Shown: positions 31,593 through 42,077, counted from the stretch's first letter. The stretch: DNA of 64,000 nt from a sulfur-oxidizing endosymbiont of Gigantopelta aegis (GCF_016097415.1 NZ_JAEHGE010000001.1:2157157-2221156); one strand, 5' to 3'. The notes: a model not told the origin generated them from the letters alone. Numbers and translations: made by a program.

Positions 31593-32669
31593 ATGCAAAT
31601 CAAACCCGATCAACTGCGCAATGATTTAAAAAACAGGCAACTGCCGGTTTATCTTGTTTGTGGTGACGAACCACTACAGCATAAAGAAGCAGTGGATATG
31701 TTGCGCAAGGCGGCCAAATATTATGGCTATGATGATCGGGAAGTGTATACCGCAGATGCCAGTTTTGACTGGAATACCTTATTGATTTCGGCCAATGAAC
31801 TGTCTCTTTTTTCCAGCAAAAAAATCATAGAATTACACTTGCCTACCGGCAAGCCAGCGGATAAAGGCCTGGCCTTTATTGAATATTGTAATAATTTACC
31901 ACCTGATATTATTCTCTTTATTTTTGCCGGGAAAATTGAATCTGCGACCAAAAAAAGCAAGTGGTTTAAAGCCGTTGATGCGGTGGCGGGTGTGGTTCAG
32001 GTTTGGCCGATTGATGGCCAACAATTGAATCAATGGCTACAACGTCGCTTGCAAGGTAAAGGCTTATTATTAGCAAGTGATGCTGTGCAGCTGATCAATG
32101 ATCGCGTTGAAGGTAATTTGCTGGCGGCTGATCAGGAGATTGAGAAACTCAGTTTATTGTATCCTGCCCGTGTCACTGAAGCGGGTGAAAAAAATAGACA
32201 GATGATAAATCTGGACTATGAGCAAGTGTCAGAAGCGGTATTTGATAGTGCTCGTTATAATTTATTCGATTTATTTGACTGTACCCTCTCCGGTGATTTA
32301 ACCCGCGCTTCGCGTATGTTGACCGGTCTGCAACGAGAGGGGCTATCGATAATTCTAATTATGTCATTGTTTACTCGCGAAGTGCGACTATTGGCAAAAA
32401 TGTCGGCAGTGCTTGGGGGTAATAATGGCGCTAATAATATGAACCCTGGTCATTCCGATGTCGAGCGAGCAATGCAAGGCGTGTATATTTTTCCTAAGCG
32501 TAAATCACTCATTGCTCAGGCACTGAGAAATACCCGACCGCAATTGTGGCAAAACTTGCTGAAACAACTATTACAGGCCGATAAAATGGCCAAAGGTGCT
32601 TTACCTGGTGACCCATGGGATTTAATGCAGTTGATTTTGGGACGGGTTGCAGGTAAAACGTACTTATAA
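31593..32669 (+). CDS. holA: DNA polymerase III delta subunit
   Basis: 358 residues. Begins MQIKPDQLRNDLKNRQLPVYLVCGDEPLQHKEAVDML in part, the HolA start with the degenerate nucleotide-binding loop. It is the wrench subunit of the clamp loader that opens the beta clamp. The middle has LLAADQEIEKLSLLYP, the C-terminal part YNLFDLFDCTLSGDLTRA and LLLKQ-type helices of the clamp-loader collar. It sits between lptE and proA as in many relatives. Confidence 0.94.
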   Translation: MQIKPDQLRNDLKNRQLPVYLVCGDEPLQHKEAVDMLRKAAKYYGYDDREVYTADASFDWNTLLISANELSLFSSKKIIELHLPTGKPADKGLAFIEYCNNLPPDIILFIFAGKIESATKKSKWFKAVDAVAGVVQVWPIDGQQLNQWLQRRLQGKGLLLASDAVQLINDRVEGNLLAADQEIEKLSLLYPARVTEAGEKNRQMINLDYEQVSEAVFDSARYNLFDLFDCTLSGDLTRASRMLTGLQREGLSIILIMSLFTREVRLLAKMSAVLGGNNGANNMNPGHSDVERAMQGVYIFPKRKSLIAQALRNTRPQLWQNLLKQLLQADKMAKGALPGDPWDLMQLILGRVAGKTYL

Positions 32670-32711
32670 GCAACACTTTTTATTATATCGTTTTTAATAT
32701 GGTTACAGACT

Positions 32712-33974
32712 ATGGACATTAAGCAATACATGGCTCAATTGGGTCAACAGGCACGTCAGGCCTCTAGAGCATTGGTGAAAGCCAATAGCAATACCAAAAA
32801 TGCAGCATTGTTAGCCATTGCAGATTTGCTCGAATCTTCCATGACCACCTTACTGGCAGAAAATGCTAAAGATTTAGCCAAGGGCAAAGAAAAAGGTCTG
32901 GATGATGCCTTATTGGATCGTTTGGCACTGAATGAAGAGCGGGTTCAGGGCATGGCAGAAGGCCTGCGTCAAATTGCGGCATTACCTGATCCGGTGGGCG
33001 AAATTTCAGACATGACCTATAAGCCATCGGGTTTGCAAATTGGCAAAATGCGAGTGCCTTTGGGCGTGATCGGTATTATTTATGAATCCCGTCCTAATGT
33101 GACCGCAGATGCCGCTGCGCTCTGCCTAAAATCGGGCAATGCGGCCATCTTGCGTGGTGGTTCAGAAGCCATGTTTTCTAATCAGGCGATTGCTGCTTGC
33201 ATTAAACAAGGTCTGGAACAAGCGGGCTTACCTGTCGATGTGGTACAAGTGGTTGAAACCACTGATCGCGATGCAGTGGGTGAACTCATTACCATGCCTG
33301 AGTATGTGGATGTCATTGTCCCCCGTGGTGGCAAGGGTTTGATTGAGCGCATTAGTGGCAATGCTAAAGTACCAGTGATCAAGCATCTACATGGTATCTG
33401 TCATGTTTATATTGATGGCAAGGCCGATAGAAGCAAGGCAATCAATGTGGCTTATAATGCCAAAACACATCGTTATGGTGTCTGTAATGCCATGGAAACT
33501 TTGTTACTTGATAGTACCATCGTTGCTGATATTTTGCCTGAGTTAGCTCAAAAATATATCGATAAGGGCGTGGAATTACGCTGTTGCGAACGCAGTGCCG
33601 CTGCAATCAGCGATTTAAAAACCGTGCCTGTCACCGAAGAAGATTGGGATACAGAATACTTATCAGCTATCCTATCCATTCGTGTTGTGGATGGCATTGA
33701 TGCTGCGATGGAGCATATTTTTCAGCACAGTTCCGGTCATACGGAAGCGATTATTACCGAAGACTTTGGCCGTGCTCGCCGCTTTCTGGCAGAAGTCGAT
33801 TCCAGTTCAGTGATGGTCAATGCCTCAACACGTTTTGCCGATGGTTTTGAGTATGGCTTGGGCGCTGAGATAGGTATCAGCACCGATAAGATCCATGTTC
33901 GAGGCCCAGTAGGACTTGAAGGTCTGACTTCGCAGAAATACATTGTTTTGGGTGATGGTCATATCAGGCAATAA
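32712..33974 (+). CDS. proA: Gamma-glutamyl phosphate reductase
   Basis: 420 residues. Second step of proline synthesis: NADPH reduction of glutamyl-5-phosphate. Catalytic Cys in [35 protein letters not shown] and [14 protein letters not shown] form the cofactor pocket; the end is [20 protein letters not shown]. Its last bases overlap the start of nadD by about 20. No proB in the window. Confidence 0.97.
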   Translation: MDIKQYMAQLGQQARQASRALVKANSNTKNAALLAIADLLESSMTTLLAENAKDLAKGKEKGLDDALLDRLALNEERVQGMAEGLRQIAALPDPVGEISDMTYKPSGLQIGKMRVPLGVIGIIYESRPNVTADAAALCLKSGNAAILRGGSEAMFSNQAIAACIKQGLEQAGLPVDVVQVVETTDRDAVGELITMPEYVDVIVPRGGKGLIERISGNAKVPVIKHLHGICHVYIDGKADRSKAINVAYNAKTHRYGVCNAMETLLLDSTIVADILPELAQKYIDKGVELRCCERSAAAISDLKTVPVTEEDWDTEYLSAILSIRVVDGIDAAMEHIFQHSSGHTEAIITEDFGRARRFLAEVDSSSVMVNASTRFADGFEYGLGAEIGISTDKIHVRGPVGLEGLTSQKYIVLGDGHIRQ

Positions 33975-34650
33975 TCGACCAATAGTCAAGCAAAGGCCTA
34001 TTGGGATCTATGGCGGTAGCTTTGATCCCATTCACTATGGGCATTTGAGACCGAACTTGGAATTGTGTGAAAGATTGGACTTGGCGCAGGTACGTTTTAT
34101 CCCTGCCTTTCAGTCACCCCATAAAGATTCACCACAAATCCCCCTTGAGCAACGCCTTGAGATGGTGGCTCAGGCGATTAAGGATGAACCGCGATTTGTC
34201 CTGGATGAACGGGAAATTCAACGGGGTGGTGCTTCCTATACCATTGATACCCTGAAAAGTTTACGTCAGGATTATCCTGAGCGTCCCTTGTGTTTATTAA
34301 TGGGCATGGATGCTTTTGCGGGCATTGATCAATGGCATCAATGGCAAGCTATTTTGGATTATGCGCATATTATAGTGAGTCATCGACCCTCAATGTGTGC
34401 AGATAGGCATGATAAACTAATATTTTCAGCGACAGTCGAACGGTTTTATCAGGCGCATAAAGCTGATGAGAACAATATTAATGACAGCATTGGCCAGTGT
34501 TTATCTGGTACGATTCATCTGGAACCGGTGACACAATTAGCTATTTCAGCAACAGATATTCGTAATAGGCTAAAAAATAAGCAATCTATACGTTATTTAA
34601 TGCCGGAAGCCGTCATAAATCTGATAAAATACTACGATCTATATACTTAA
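33955..34650 (+). CDS. nadD: Nicotinate-nucleotide adenylyltransferase
   Basis: About 231 residues from ATG 33955; the open frame starts earlier and GTG 33952 is possible. Either start overlaps the 3' end of proA, implying coupling. Nucleotidyl-transferase motif [18 protein letters not shown] is near residue 15, and the closing [21 protein letters not shown] carries the ISSTxxR-type motif. It adenylates nicotinate mononucleotide; the product is the substrate of NadE, encoded at 10893-11726. Confidence 0.95.
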   Translation: MVISGNNRPIVKQRPIGIYGGSFDPIHYGHLRPNLELCERLDLAQVRFIPAFQSPHKDSPQIPLEQRLEMVAQAIKDEPRFVLDEREIQRGGASYTIDTLKSLRQDYPERPLCLLMGMDAFAGIDQWHQWQAILDYAHIIVSHRPSMCADRHDKLIFSATVERFYQAHKADENNINDSIGQCLSGTIHLEPVTQLAISATDIRNRLKNKQSIRYLMPEAVINLIKYYDLYT

Positions 34651-34658
34651 ATTAGAAG

Positions 34659-34692
34659 CTTTAATATACAAACTTTAATATACAAACTTTAA
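34659..34692. repeat. 14-bp tandem repeat before rsfS
   Basis: CTTTAATATACAAA occurs twice in tandem (34659-34672, 34673-34686) and begins a third time as CTTTAAAAGG, which supplies the ribosome site of rsfS. Short A/T-rich duplication; probably slippage. Confidence 0.75.
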
Positions 34693-34709
34693 AAGGTAAC
34701 TGAATTTCA

Positions 34710-35087
34710 ATGAACTTAGATGAATTGAAAGCATTGGCAGTCAATGCAGTCGAAGATTTAAAAGCATTTGATGTCAATGTTGTTGATGTCCATGGTCGAA
34801 GTAGTGTGACCGACGTACTGGTCTTTGCTAGTGGGCGTTCCGATCGTCAGGTTAAATCCATCGCCAATAGTGTTGTTCTGGCAGCCAAAGATGCTGACAT
34901 TGCACCCCTAGGTGTAGAAGGCATGAATAGTGGCGATTGGGTGCTGGTGGACTTGGGCGATGTTGTCGTTCATGTCATGTTACCTCAGGTAAGAGATTAT
35001 TACGGCATCGAACGTATGTGGGATGTAGACAATCCTGATTATGATGATGGCACGGGGAGTTTTTCTGAAGGCCCGAATAACGACTAA
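34710..35087 (+). CDS. rsfS: Ribosomal silencing factor RsfS
   Basis: 125 residues. VVDVHGRSSVTDVLVFASGRSDRQ is the conserved strand-turn, and NSGDWVLVDLGDVVVHVMLPQVRDYYGIERMW in part is the family signature. It binds ribosomal protein L14 and blocks subunit joining in starvation. A short acidic tail (DDGTGSFSEGPNND) extends past the usual end. It lies between nadD and rlmH as expected. Confidence 0.95.
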   Translation: MNLDELKALAVNAVEDLKAFDVNVVDVHGRSSVTDVLVFASGRSDRQVKSIANSVVLAAKDADIAPLGVEGMNSGDWVLVDLGDVVVHVMLPQVRDYYGIERMWDVDNPDYDDGTGSFSEGPNND

Positions 35088-35097
35088 CTTGTTAGGA

Positions 35098-35177
35098 TAT
35101 ACCCATGATACTTGAAAATGCAGGCTACGCCCTGAAAGAAGTGCCCTTGAGGTGTATTTCCAAGTCTCATGGGTATA
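35098..35177. repeat. Palindromic repeat between rsfS and rlmH
   Basis: TATACCCATGATACTTG (from 35098) pairs with CAAGTCTCATGGGTATA (to 35177), one mismatch, around a GC-richer centre (CAGGCTACGCCCTGAAAG). It separates rsfS from rlmH, which are usually almost adjacent, so it looks inserted. The same TATACCC...GGGTATA ends recur around 42039-42131. Confidence 0.8.
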
Positions 35178-35184
35178 GACAGAG

Positions 35185-35652
35185 ATGAATATCTACCTAT
35201 TGGCTGTGGGCAATAAAATGCCAGATTGGGTCACTAAGGGATACAATGAATATGCCAAGCGTCTCAATGGTGATTGTCATCTTAAATTAGTCGAAATCGC
35301 ACCGGGAAAAAGAGGCAAAAATGCCGATCTGGTACGAATAAAGAAAGCCGAGGGCGACAAGTTACTCGATGCTATTCCCAAGGGATGCCTGGTGATTGCC
35401 TTAGAGGTGCTGGGCAAAGTTTGGTCAACAGAAAAACTCTCACAACAAATGGATACCTGGCTACACAGCGGACAAGATGTGGCATTATTGATTGGTGGTC
35501 CCGAAGGACTTAGCGAAGCCTGTGTGGCCAGAGCCGATATTAAATGGTCATTATCATCACTGACACTACCCCATCCTCTGGTGCGAGTCTTGCTCAGTGA
35601 ACAACTCTATCGCGCCTATAGTATCCTTAAAAATCATCCCTATCATCGCTAA
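35185..35652 (+). CDS. rlmH: 23S rRNA pseudouridine1915 N3-methyltransferase
   Basis: 155 residues, exactly the family length. SPOUT fold with SAM-binding knot DVALLIGGPEGLSEAC and the closing LSSLTLPHPLVRVLLSEQLYRAYSI in part; ends HPYHR, the invariant family C-terminus. It methylates a pseudouridine of helix 69 that RluD (14702-15724) makes, so both steps are encoded in this window. Confidence 0.97.
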   Translation: MNIYLLAVGNKMPDWVTKGYNEYAKRLNGDCHLKLVEIAPGKRGKNADLVRIKKAEGDKLLDAIPKGCLVIALEVLGKVWSTEKLSQQMDTWLHSGQDVALLIGGPEGLSEACVARADIKWSLSSLTLPHPLVRVLLSEQLYRAYSILKNHPYHR

Positions 35653-35689
35653 GGGCTTTTATTTATAGCTAAGGGCTTTTTATGGCTAA

Positions 35690-35861
35690 TGTCCATCCGT
35701 TTATTCTAAAATTATTTGATAATTTTGACCGTAGGGTGGGCACGCTTTTTGTGCCCACGCTGAAAGTGTACATAATAAGCGCTTGAGTCAGCGTGGGCAG
35801 ATAAAGCCATGCCCACCCTACGGTTCTTTATATAAAAAAACCTATTTACGGATGGGCACTA
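35690..35861 (-). mobile_element. Palindromic MITE-like element, family 1, inverted full copy
   Basis: 172 bp, reverse complement of the element at 11760-11930 with no difference I can see over about 170 bp. Ends TGTCCATCCGTTTATT and AAATAGG...CGGATGGGCACTA as in the other copy. The direct repeat GCTAATG (35685-35691 and 35862-35868) flanks it closely and is a plausible target duplication. It fills most of the rlmH to maf gap. Confidence 0.87.
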
Positions 35862-35894
35862 GCTAATGGCTTTGATTTGTAACTAAAGAGGTAC

Positions 35895-36503
35895 TTGAAT
35901 ATTACTTCTTCTCATTCTAAGAAAAATAAGCCACAGATCTATCTAGCCTCTAACTCGCCCCGCCGACAGGAACTATTGCAGCAGATGGGGGTCGAATTTG
36001 CGGTTATTCCTCAATTTGCCGAAGAAAATCATCTATCCAATGAATCCCCCGAAAACTTTGTTGTCCGTTTGGCTCTGGCAAAAGCCAGTGATGGTTTAGC
36101 AAGGTTAAATAAGCAAAATATTCCTGTGCTGGGATCGGATACCGCTGTTATACTGGATGGTAAGATTCTGGGGAAACCGGAAGGCAGGGAAGACGCCATA
36201 GCAATGCTTATGAGTCTTTCCAATAGAAGCCATCAGGTACTGACAGCAGTAGCACTAAAAAATAATACACACTCAGCGCAGTTAATTTCTACGACTGAGG
36301 TTTCATTCGCAAAATTGACACTAAAGATGTGCGAAAATTACTGGCAAACAGGCGAACCTGTCGATAAGGCAGGCAGTTATGGCATTCAGGGGCGGGGGGC
36401 GTTATTTATTCATCATATCAACGGGAGTTACTCCGGCGTGATGGGCTTGCCAATTTATGAAACCCGAATGTTATTACAGCAGTTTAATCTTTCTTTGTTA
36501 TAA
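35895..36503 (+). CDS. maf: Maf-family nucleoside triphosphate pyrophosphatase (YhdE type)
   Basis: 202 residues from TTG 35895, supported by AGAGG five bases upstream; no better start exists before IYLASNSPRRQELLQQMGV. Catalytic region VLGSDTAVILDGKILGKP and the conserved YWQTGEPVDKAGSYGIQGRG. These enzymes hydrolyse dTTP, UTP or modified nucleotides and keep them out of nucleic acids. Placement directly before rng favours the YhdE subgroup. Confidence 0.92.
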   Translation: MNITSSHSKKNKPQIYLASNSPRRQELLQQMGVEFAVIPQFAEENHLSNESPENFVVRLALAKASDGLARLNKQNIPVLGSDTAVILDGKILGKPEGREDAIAMLMSLSNRSHQVLTAVALKNNTHSAQLISTTEVSFAKLTLKMCENYWQTGEPVDKAGSYGIQGRGALFIHHINGSYSGVMGLPIYETRMLLQQFNLSLL

Positions 36504-36532
36504 AAATTAAAAAATTAAAAGTAAAAAATAAT

Positions 36533-37993
36533 ATGAGTGATGAGTTACTGATCAATGTGACACCACAAGAAACCCGTGTTGCCAAAATAGAAAATGGCAT
36601 GTTACAGGAAGTGGTGATAGAACGTGCCAGTCGTCGAGGTTTAGTCGGTAATATCTATCGGGGTAAAGTCTGTCGGGTATTACCGGGAATGCAGGCGGCC
36701 TTTTTGGAAATAGGCCTGCAAAGAACCGCTTTTTTGCATCTGTCTGATATTGTCACCAACGAAGAAAAGAAAAATGGCACGGCAGAAGTGACCATTAATG
36801 ATTTATTGCGCGACGGTCAGGAAATACTGGTGCAAGTGGTTAAAGATCCCATGGGTACCAAAGGCGCGCGCCTCACCACCCATATTACTATCCCCGCACG
36901 TTACCTCGTCTACATGCCTAATTCTAATCATATTGGTATCTCACAAAAACTTGAAGGCGATGAAGAAAGAGAACGCTTAAAAGCTATTATAAAAGACTTA
37001 TTACCCGAATTTAACGGTGGCGGTTATATCGTTAGAACTGTGGCAGAAGGTATTTCAGAACAGGCTGTGCGTGCCGATATGAAGTTTTTAGAAAAGCTCT
37101 GGCAAGCAGTGCAAGAGAATAATAATGCTGAGCACTCTGCCATGATGGTTTATGAAGACCTGCCTTTGGCCATGCGCGTGATGCGTGATATTGCTGACAT
37201 TAACATTGATGCCATTCGCATTGATTCAAGAGAAACATACGATAAAGTCATTAAGTTTGCCAATAAGTTTATACCTGAACTGGCTGATGGTATTGAATAT
37301 TATCCCGGAGAGCGACCCATCTTCGATCTGTATGGTGTAGAAGATGAAATTCAACGGGCATTACAGGCAAAGATAAAACTCAAATCTGGCGGTTATCTGA
37401 TCATCGATCAAACCGAAGCCATGACCACAGTTGATATTAATACCGGTGGTTATGTAGGGAATCGTAACCTAGAAGAAACCATCTTCAAAACCAATCTCGA
37501 AGCGACTCAGGCTATTGTTCGTCAACTCCGAATCAGAAATCTCGGTGGCATTATTATTATCGATTTTATCGATATGAAAGAAGCTGAACACCGACGTCAG
37601 GTTTTGCGTGCTTTTGAAAAGGCGCTGGAACGCGATCATGCTAAAACCTGCATCACCGAAGTATCCAATCTGGGCTTAATTGAAATGACGCGTAAGCGAA
37701 CCCGTGAGAGCTTGGAACATATACTTTGTGAAGCCTGCCCAGTTTGTGATGGTAAAGGCACAGTAAAAACAGTAGAGACCGTTGCGTTTGAAATCTTTCG
37801 GGAAATCATTCGTGAGGCAAGACAATTTGATACCAAAAAACTATTAGTCCTAACTTCGAAAAAAGTCGGTGACTATTTAATGGATGAAGAAACTTCTTCT
37901 ATTGCCGAGCTTGAAGAGTTTATGCAGAGAAGCATTCAATTGCAAATAGATAATGAATATAGCCAGGAACAATATGATGTTGTGCCTATGTAG
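36533..37993 (+). CDS. rng: Ribonuclease G
   Basis: 486 residues. Begins SDELLINVTPQETRVAKIEN; S1 domain at ~35-125 (VGNIYRGKVCRVLPGMQAAF); catalytic DNase-like part with TVDINTGGYVGNRN and IIIDFIDMKEAEHRRQVL holding the Mg-binding Asp; zinc link CEACPVCDGKGTVK. It cleaves single-stranded A/U-rich sites in 5' maturation of 16S rRNA and mRNA decay. Lacks the RNase E scaffold tail. Between maf and yhdP, as in E. coli. Confidence 0.97.
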   Translation: MSDELLINVTPQETRVAKIENGMLQEVVIERASRRGLVGNIYRGKVCRVLPGMQAAFLEIGLQRTAFLHLSDIVTNEEKKNGTAEVTINDLLRDGQEILVQVVKDPMGTKGARLTTHITIPARYLVYMPNSNHIGISQKLEGDEERERLKAIIKDLLPEFNGGGYIVRTVAEGISEQAVRADMKFLEKLWQAVQENNNAEHSAMMVYEDLPLAMRVMRDIADINIDAIRIDSRETYDKVIKFANKFIPELADGIEYYPGERPIFDLYGVEDEIQRALQAKIKLKSGGYLIIDQTEAMTTVDINTGGYVGNRNLEETIFKTNLEATQAIVRQLRIRNLGGIIIIDFIDMKEAEHRRQVLRAFEKALERDHAKTCITEVSNLGLIEMTRKRTRESLEHILCEACPVCDGKGTVKTVETVAFEIFREIIREARQFDTKKLLVLTSKKVGDYLMDEETSSIAELEEFMQRSIQLQIDNEYSQEQYDVVPM

Positions 37994-38041
37994 TTTTTTA
38001 TTGTATTCCTCAATTTGTTTAAGCGATATTAAAGCATAGTC

Positions 38042-41000
38042 ATGAATGCTTCTGAACAATCAGCAACTCAAGCATCCGATCAAGAACAGTCAAAAAGTTT
38101 TTTGAGCCGAATCGTTGCCACCTTGAAAGCAAGTTTCCTCTTTGTCTGGCACTTTCATCGAAAACTTTTGTATGGGATTGTCATTACCCTTGCGGCTAGT
38201 TTATTAATAGCACGACTGGGGGCAATTTATCTTGAGAAAAATCCTGAGTTTGTTGTCGAATTTATCGAAAGTAATTTACAAACAAAAGTAAGCTTCGACT
38301 CCATGACAGTGGGTGTCGGCCTCTTATATCCCTCTATTGCAATGCAACACTTCACAATTCATGACGACTTAAATGACGAAGCGTTACTCGCCTTTAGTTC
38401 CGCGAAGATACGCCTAAATGTATTTCAATCACTGGTTCGTAGAAAACTCATTGTTGATACGGTTGCACTGTCAGGCTTTAATGCACTGATTCGGCGTAAT
38501 ACTCAAAATGAAATTTCAATTGCTGATATAAAAATAAGCAATAATGATCAGTCAAAAATAGAGACTGATCATAATCTGCAATATTATCTATCCTTATTTA
38601 AACAAACCCGTTTTAGTATTTCAGACAGTGAAATTTATTTTGTTGATGAAATGCAAAAAATTCCATCGGTATTTGTGTCGAATATTAATTTTTATATGAA
38701 AAACAATCTTTCCAGACATCAAATTACACTATTTGGACGCTTAAATGAATCCAATACTCGCTTTGATTTACGTCTAGATTTTAATGGCGACATTAACAAT
38801 ATCAATCATTGGAATGGCAATGTTTATGCTTCTATTGATAACCTTAACCAACAGGCTTTATTGCATTTTTTACAAAAAGACGTTTTGCAAGTTGAAGAAT
38901 TTCAACTTAACGACATTGCAGTTGATACAAAAGTTTGGTCAACGATCAATAAAGGCAATTTACAATCAGTTTATGGTGAAGTGCAAGTCAAAAATGCCAA
39001 CCTAAATCGGGTGAATAGTGAACAAAAGATTCACTTCGATTTCCTAAAGAGTCATTTTAAAATTCAAAGAAAAAAACCGCTTTCAGATAAAACATATTCT
39101 GATTGGCTATTGGATTTATATGACATCAATATGAGTGTAGACTCTCAGTTGATCAGTGAAGAATATGTGCGGTTAAAGTTTATAAATTCTGGCAAAAATG
39201 ATTTATCAAAAGCCGAAGTGTTTTTAGATAAACTTGAGTTACAAGAATTTACCAAGGTCATTGCCTTTTTTTCACCCAAACAATTTAATGACAAAGTGTA
39301 TACTCATTTAAAACCTAAAGGAAGTTTAGAAAATATCAATAGCAGTTTTTATTTTAATCCTGATGTGATGCCGATTGATATAGAAAATTATCAAGTGCAA
39401 GCTGATATTAAACACTTTTCTATTAACTCTTTTCAAGCACTGCCCAAAATAAGAAATTTTTCTGCTCGCTTAATTTTAAATGAATCAAGAGGACGAGTGC
39501 TTATTGATAGTGCTGATATGCGTTTGCATTTAAAATCACTGTTTAGAGATAGTTGGTCTTTTTCGCAAGTAAAGGGTGACTTTTTTTGGCAAAGAGAAGA
39601 TGAGCAATGGCTCTTAGGCAGTGAAAATCTAAGTATCGAAAGTCCACATTTTAGTGCTAATGCTGATCTTAATTTATGGATCGCAGAAAATGGTGAAAGC
39701 TTTATGGATCTCAAAGGCTTTTATAAAAATGTTAATGTCAAAGCTATTTCAAATTACCTGCCTGTAACGGTAATGAGTGAAGGCCTGGTTAAGTGGCTTG
39801 ACTCCTCTTTGCTATCGGGATTAGTGCCAAGTGGTGGTATTGCTTTTCGTGGCGAGTTAGGTGAATTTCCCTATCTTAATCACGAAGGTAATATGGATAT
39901 TGTTTTCAATACTAGTAATGTCCTGCTTGATTATCAAACAGACTGGCCAAAACTTACCGATATTAATGCTCAGGTCCAGTTTACACAAAAGGGCATGAAT
40001 GTTGAGGCCGAACAAAGTAAAATCTATTCAGCCTTGTCGAAAAATATTGGAGCTAGAATCAATGACTATATGATCGATAAGTTAAAGCTCACAGGTGATA
40101 TAAAAACCAATATTAAGGACGGTGTAAAGTATCTGCGTGCCACCCAATTAGTTTCAAACGATGTCATTGATATGTTGGATGCTGAGGGTGATATTAATTT
40201 GCAATTAAACTTAAGCATTCCTCTGGATGATCATATTGTCGGGGATAGTCAGGTTAATATCAGCCTCTATGATGTAGATTATTTCCCACCAGGTTTTGAC
40301 AAGAAAAAAGGCCTCGTCAGTCATCTTAAAGGACAAATTCTTGTCCATAATGATACCCTTAATTCAAAAAAACTAGCAGCACAGATCATGGGTTTTCCTG
40401 CAAAAATAAAAATTGTCAGCAATAAAAAATCCTCAAAATCAAAAAAAGATCCCGATGTCAGTATTGCGATAGAAACTAGCATTGCGCTAAAGAAATTAAA
40501 TCAGTACCAACAAATACCTCAGTCACTTGCTTTTCTTAATGACTCCTTATCAGGCAGTAGTAAACTTTATTTAAACCTGAGTTTACCCAATGCGCAGCGT
40601 GATTTAAGTGTGAATATTAAATCTGATTTTAAAGGCATAAAATCGGACTTACCCGAGCCCCTTAAAAAAACTGCGCAAAGCACTTTGCCATTTAAAATGA
40701 CTTATCAAGTGCTAAACACTTCGACTCATAAAAGTAGTGAGAGTAGCTTGTTAAAGGTTTCACTGGCGAATAAATTATCTGCCGCTATCTTGTTGGAAAC
40801 GGCACAAAAACCTCAACAAACAACTCAACAAATAACTATTGTTAAAGGGGCTATTGCATTTGAAGGTGCTAGAGCTAAACTGCCCGAGAGTAAAATTCTT
40901 TATCTGAGTGGGGCATTAAGACAGACCCCATTTGCACAGTGGCAAGCAATGATTGAAGCCTCTAAAAAAACCTCTCAGAAAAAAGAGCAATCTTCATTAA

Positions 41001-42046
41001 ATCCCTTAAGTATTCCTGTTACCTTGGCAATGAGTGAAATTGTATTCCCGGAATTGCAGTTTTTGACTAATAAATCAGAGCAAGCAAAAACAATATCCAC
41101 TACACAAGCACTTCAAACAAAACAGCAACTATTACAAAATGTACCAAAATACTTCCCGTTAATTAATGGCTACATCAATTCAATCAAATTAGGTCAGGTT
41201 GACTTGGGACGTTTTGAAATACAATCGACGCGTATCGATAATGGTATTGTTTACGATAAACTGTCACTTAAGGGCGAACTACTTTCTTTTAATGGTAAAG
41301 GAAAATGGCATCATTGGAATGTACACCCTGAAGTTGATCTTGAAGGCTCTATTAAAATTCCTTCCTTGGAGTTACTTTCTTCGGCACTGGGTAATGACCA
41401 GTTAATTCGCGATGGCAAGGCTGAATTTAGCGGATATATATCCTGGATTGGAGGCCTGAGTGATTTTAGTAAAGAAACAATCGAAGGTAAGGTCAATCTT
41501 CAGGTTGAAAAAGGTGCTTGGATTGAAGGTAAACCTGGGCCGGCAGGACGTCTCTTAGGTTTGTTTAATATGAATGCTCTAACGAGGCGTTTATCCTTTG
41601 ACTTTTCTGATGTGGCCGATGAGGGCTTTAATTTTGATAAAATTGAAGGTGATTTTCGTTTTAAAGGCGCAACAGCTTACACGGATAATTTTAAAATCTT
41701 TGCCCCTAGTGCCAATATTTTGGTGAGCGGGAGTACCGGTTTGGTCAGTGAGGAAATTGATCAGCGTGTGACGGTGATTCCCGATGTGTCTGCAACCTTG
41801 CCTCTGGCGGGCGCTGCGGTTGCGGGCCCTGCAGGTGCTGCGGTTGTTTGGGTCGGACAAAAAATACTTGGTGATCAGCTTAACCGGGTCACGGCCTTTG
41901 ATTATACCATCAAGGGCAATTGGGATAATCCCGTGATTAAGAAAGATAAAACTAGCAAAACAACGCTTAATACGCTAAAAAATATCTTTGGGATAGTGAC
42001 TGAGGAAGAGGATGAGCAAGCGAGTGAGGAAGAGTTATACCCTTGA
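38042..42046 (+). CDS. yhdP: YhdP family AsmA-like envelope protein
   Basis: 1334 residues. One N-terminal membrane anchor (LLYGIVITLAASLLIARLGA, residues ~40-60) and a very long beta-rich periplasmic body (DUF3971, then AsmA-like C-terminus with GPAGRLLGLFNMNALTRRL and FKGATAYTDNFKIFAPSANI). Close to the end a Gly/Ala-rich stretch, PLAGAAVAGPAGAAVVWVGQ, precedes the acidic tail. AsmA-like giants form bridge structures thought to carry phospholipids to the outer membrane. Follows rng as usual. tldD, which often follows, is absent. Confidence 0.93.
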   Translation: MNASEQSATQASDQEQSKSFLSRIVATLKASFLFVWHFHRKLLYGIVITLAASLLIARLGAIYLEKNPEFVVEFIESNLQTKVSFDSMTVGVGLLYPSIAMQHFTIHDDLNDEALLAFSSAKIRLNVFQSLVRRKLIVDTVALSGFNALIRRNTQNEISIADIKISNNDQSKIETDHNLQYYLSLFKQTRFSISDSEIYFVDEMQKIPSVFVSNINFYMKNNLSRHQITLFGRLNESNTRFDLRLDFNGDINNINHWNGNVYASIDNLNQQALLHFLQKDVLQVEEFQLNDIAVDTKVWSTINKGNLQSVYGEVQVKNANLNRVNSEQKIHFDFLKSHFKIQRKKPLSDKTYSDWLLDLYDINMSVDSQLISEEYVRLKFINSGKNDLSKAEVFLDKLELQEFTKVIAFFSPKQFNDKVYTHLKPKGSLENINSSFYFNPDVMPIDIENYQVQADIKHFSINSFQALPKIRNFSARLILNESRGRVLIDSADMRLHLKSLFRDSWSFSQVKGDFFWQREDEQWLLGSENLSIESPHFSANADLNLWIAENGESFMDLKGFYKNVNVKAISNYLPVTVMSEGLVKWLDSSLLSGLVPSGGIAFRGELGEFPYLNHEGNMDIVFNTSNVLLDYQTDWPKLTDINAQVQFTQKGMNVEAEQSKIYSALSKNIGARINDYMIDKLKLTGDIKTNIKDGVKYLRATQLVSNDVIDMLDAEGDINLQLNLSIPLDDHIVGDSQVNISLYDVDYFPPGFDKKKGLVSHLKGQILVHNDTLNSKKLAAQIMGFPAKIKIVSNKKSSKSKKDPDVSIAIETSIALKKLNQYQQIPQSLAFLNDSLSGSSKLYLNLSLPNAQRDLSVNIKSDFKGIKSDLPEPLKKTAQSTLPFKMTYQVLNTSTHKSSESSLLKVSLANKLSAAILLETAQKPQQTTQQITIVKGAIAFEGARAKLPESKILYLSGALRQTPFAQWQAMIEASKKTSQKKEQSSLNPLSIPVTLAMSEIVFPELQFLTNKSEQAKTISTTQALQTKQQLLQNVPKYFPLINGYINSIKLGQVDLGRFEIQSTRIDNGIVYDKLSLKGELLSFNGKGKWHHWNVHPEVDLEGSIKIPSLELLSSALGNDQLIRDGKAEFSGYISWIGGLSDFSKETIEGKVNLQVEKGAWIEGKPGPAGRLLGLFNMNALTRRLSFDFSDVADEGFNFDKIEGDFRFKGATAYTDNFKIFAPSANILVSGSTGLVSEEIDQRVTVIPDVSATLPLAGAAVAGPAGAAVVWVGQKILGDQLNRVTAFDYTIKGNWDNPVIKKDKTSKTTLNTLKNIFGIVTEEEDEQASEEELYP

Positions 42047-42077
42047 ACCTAGAAAATTAGTTGATACGGGGAAATGC

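Noticed and set aside
35653-35894. rlmH next to maf as a possible rearrangement breakpoint, since E. coli has other genes at both places
   Set aside because: nadD-rsfS-rlmH-maf-rng is a known order in many beta- and some gammaproteobacteria; the mobile palindrome there is enough to explain the gap.
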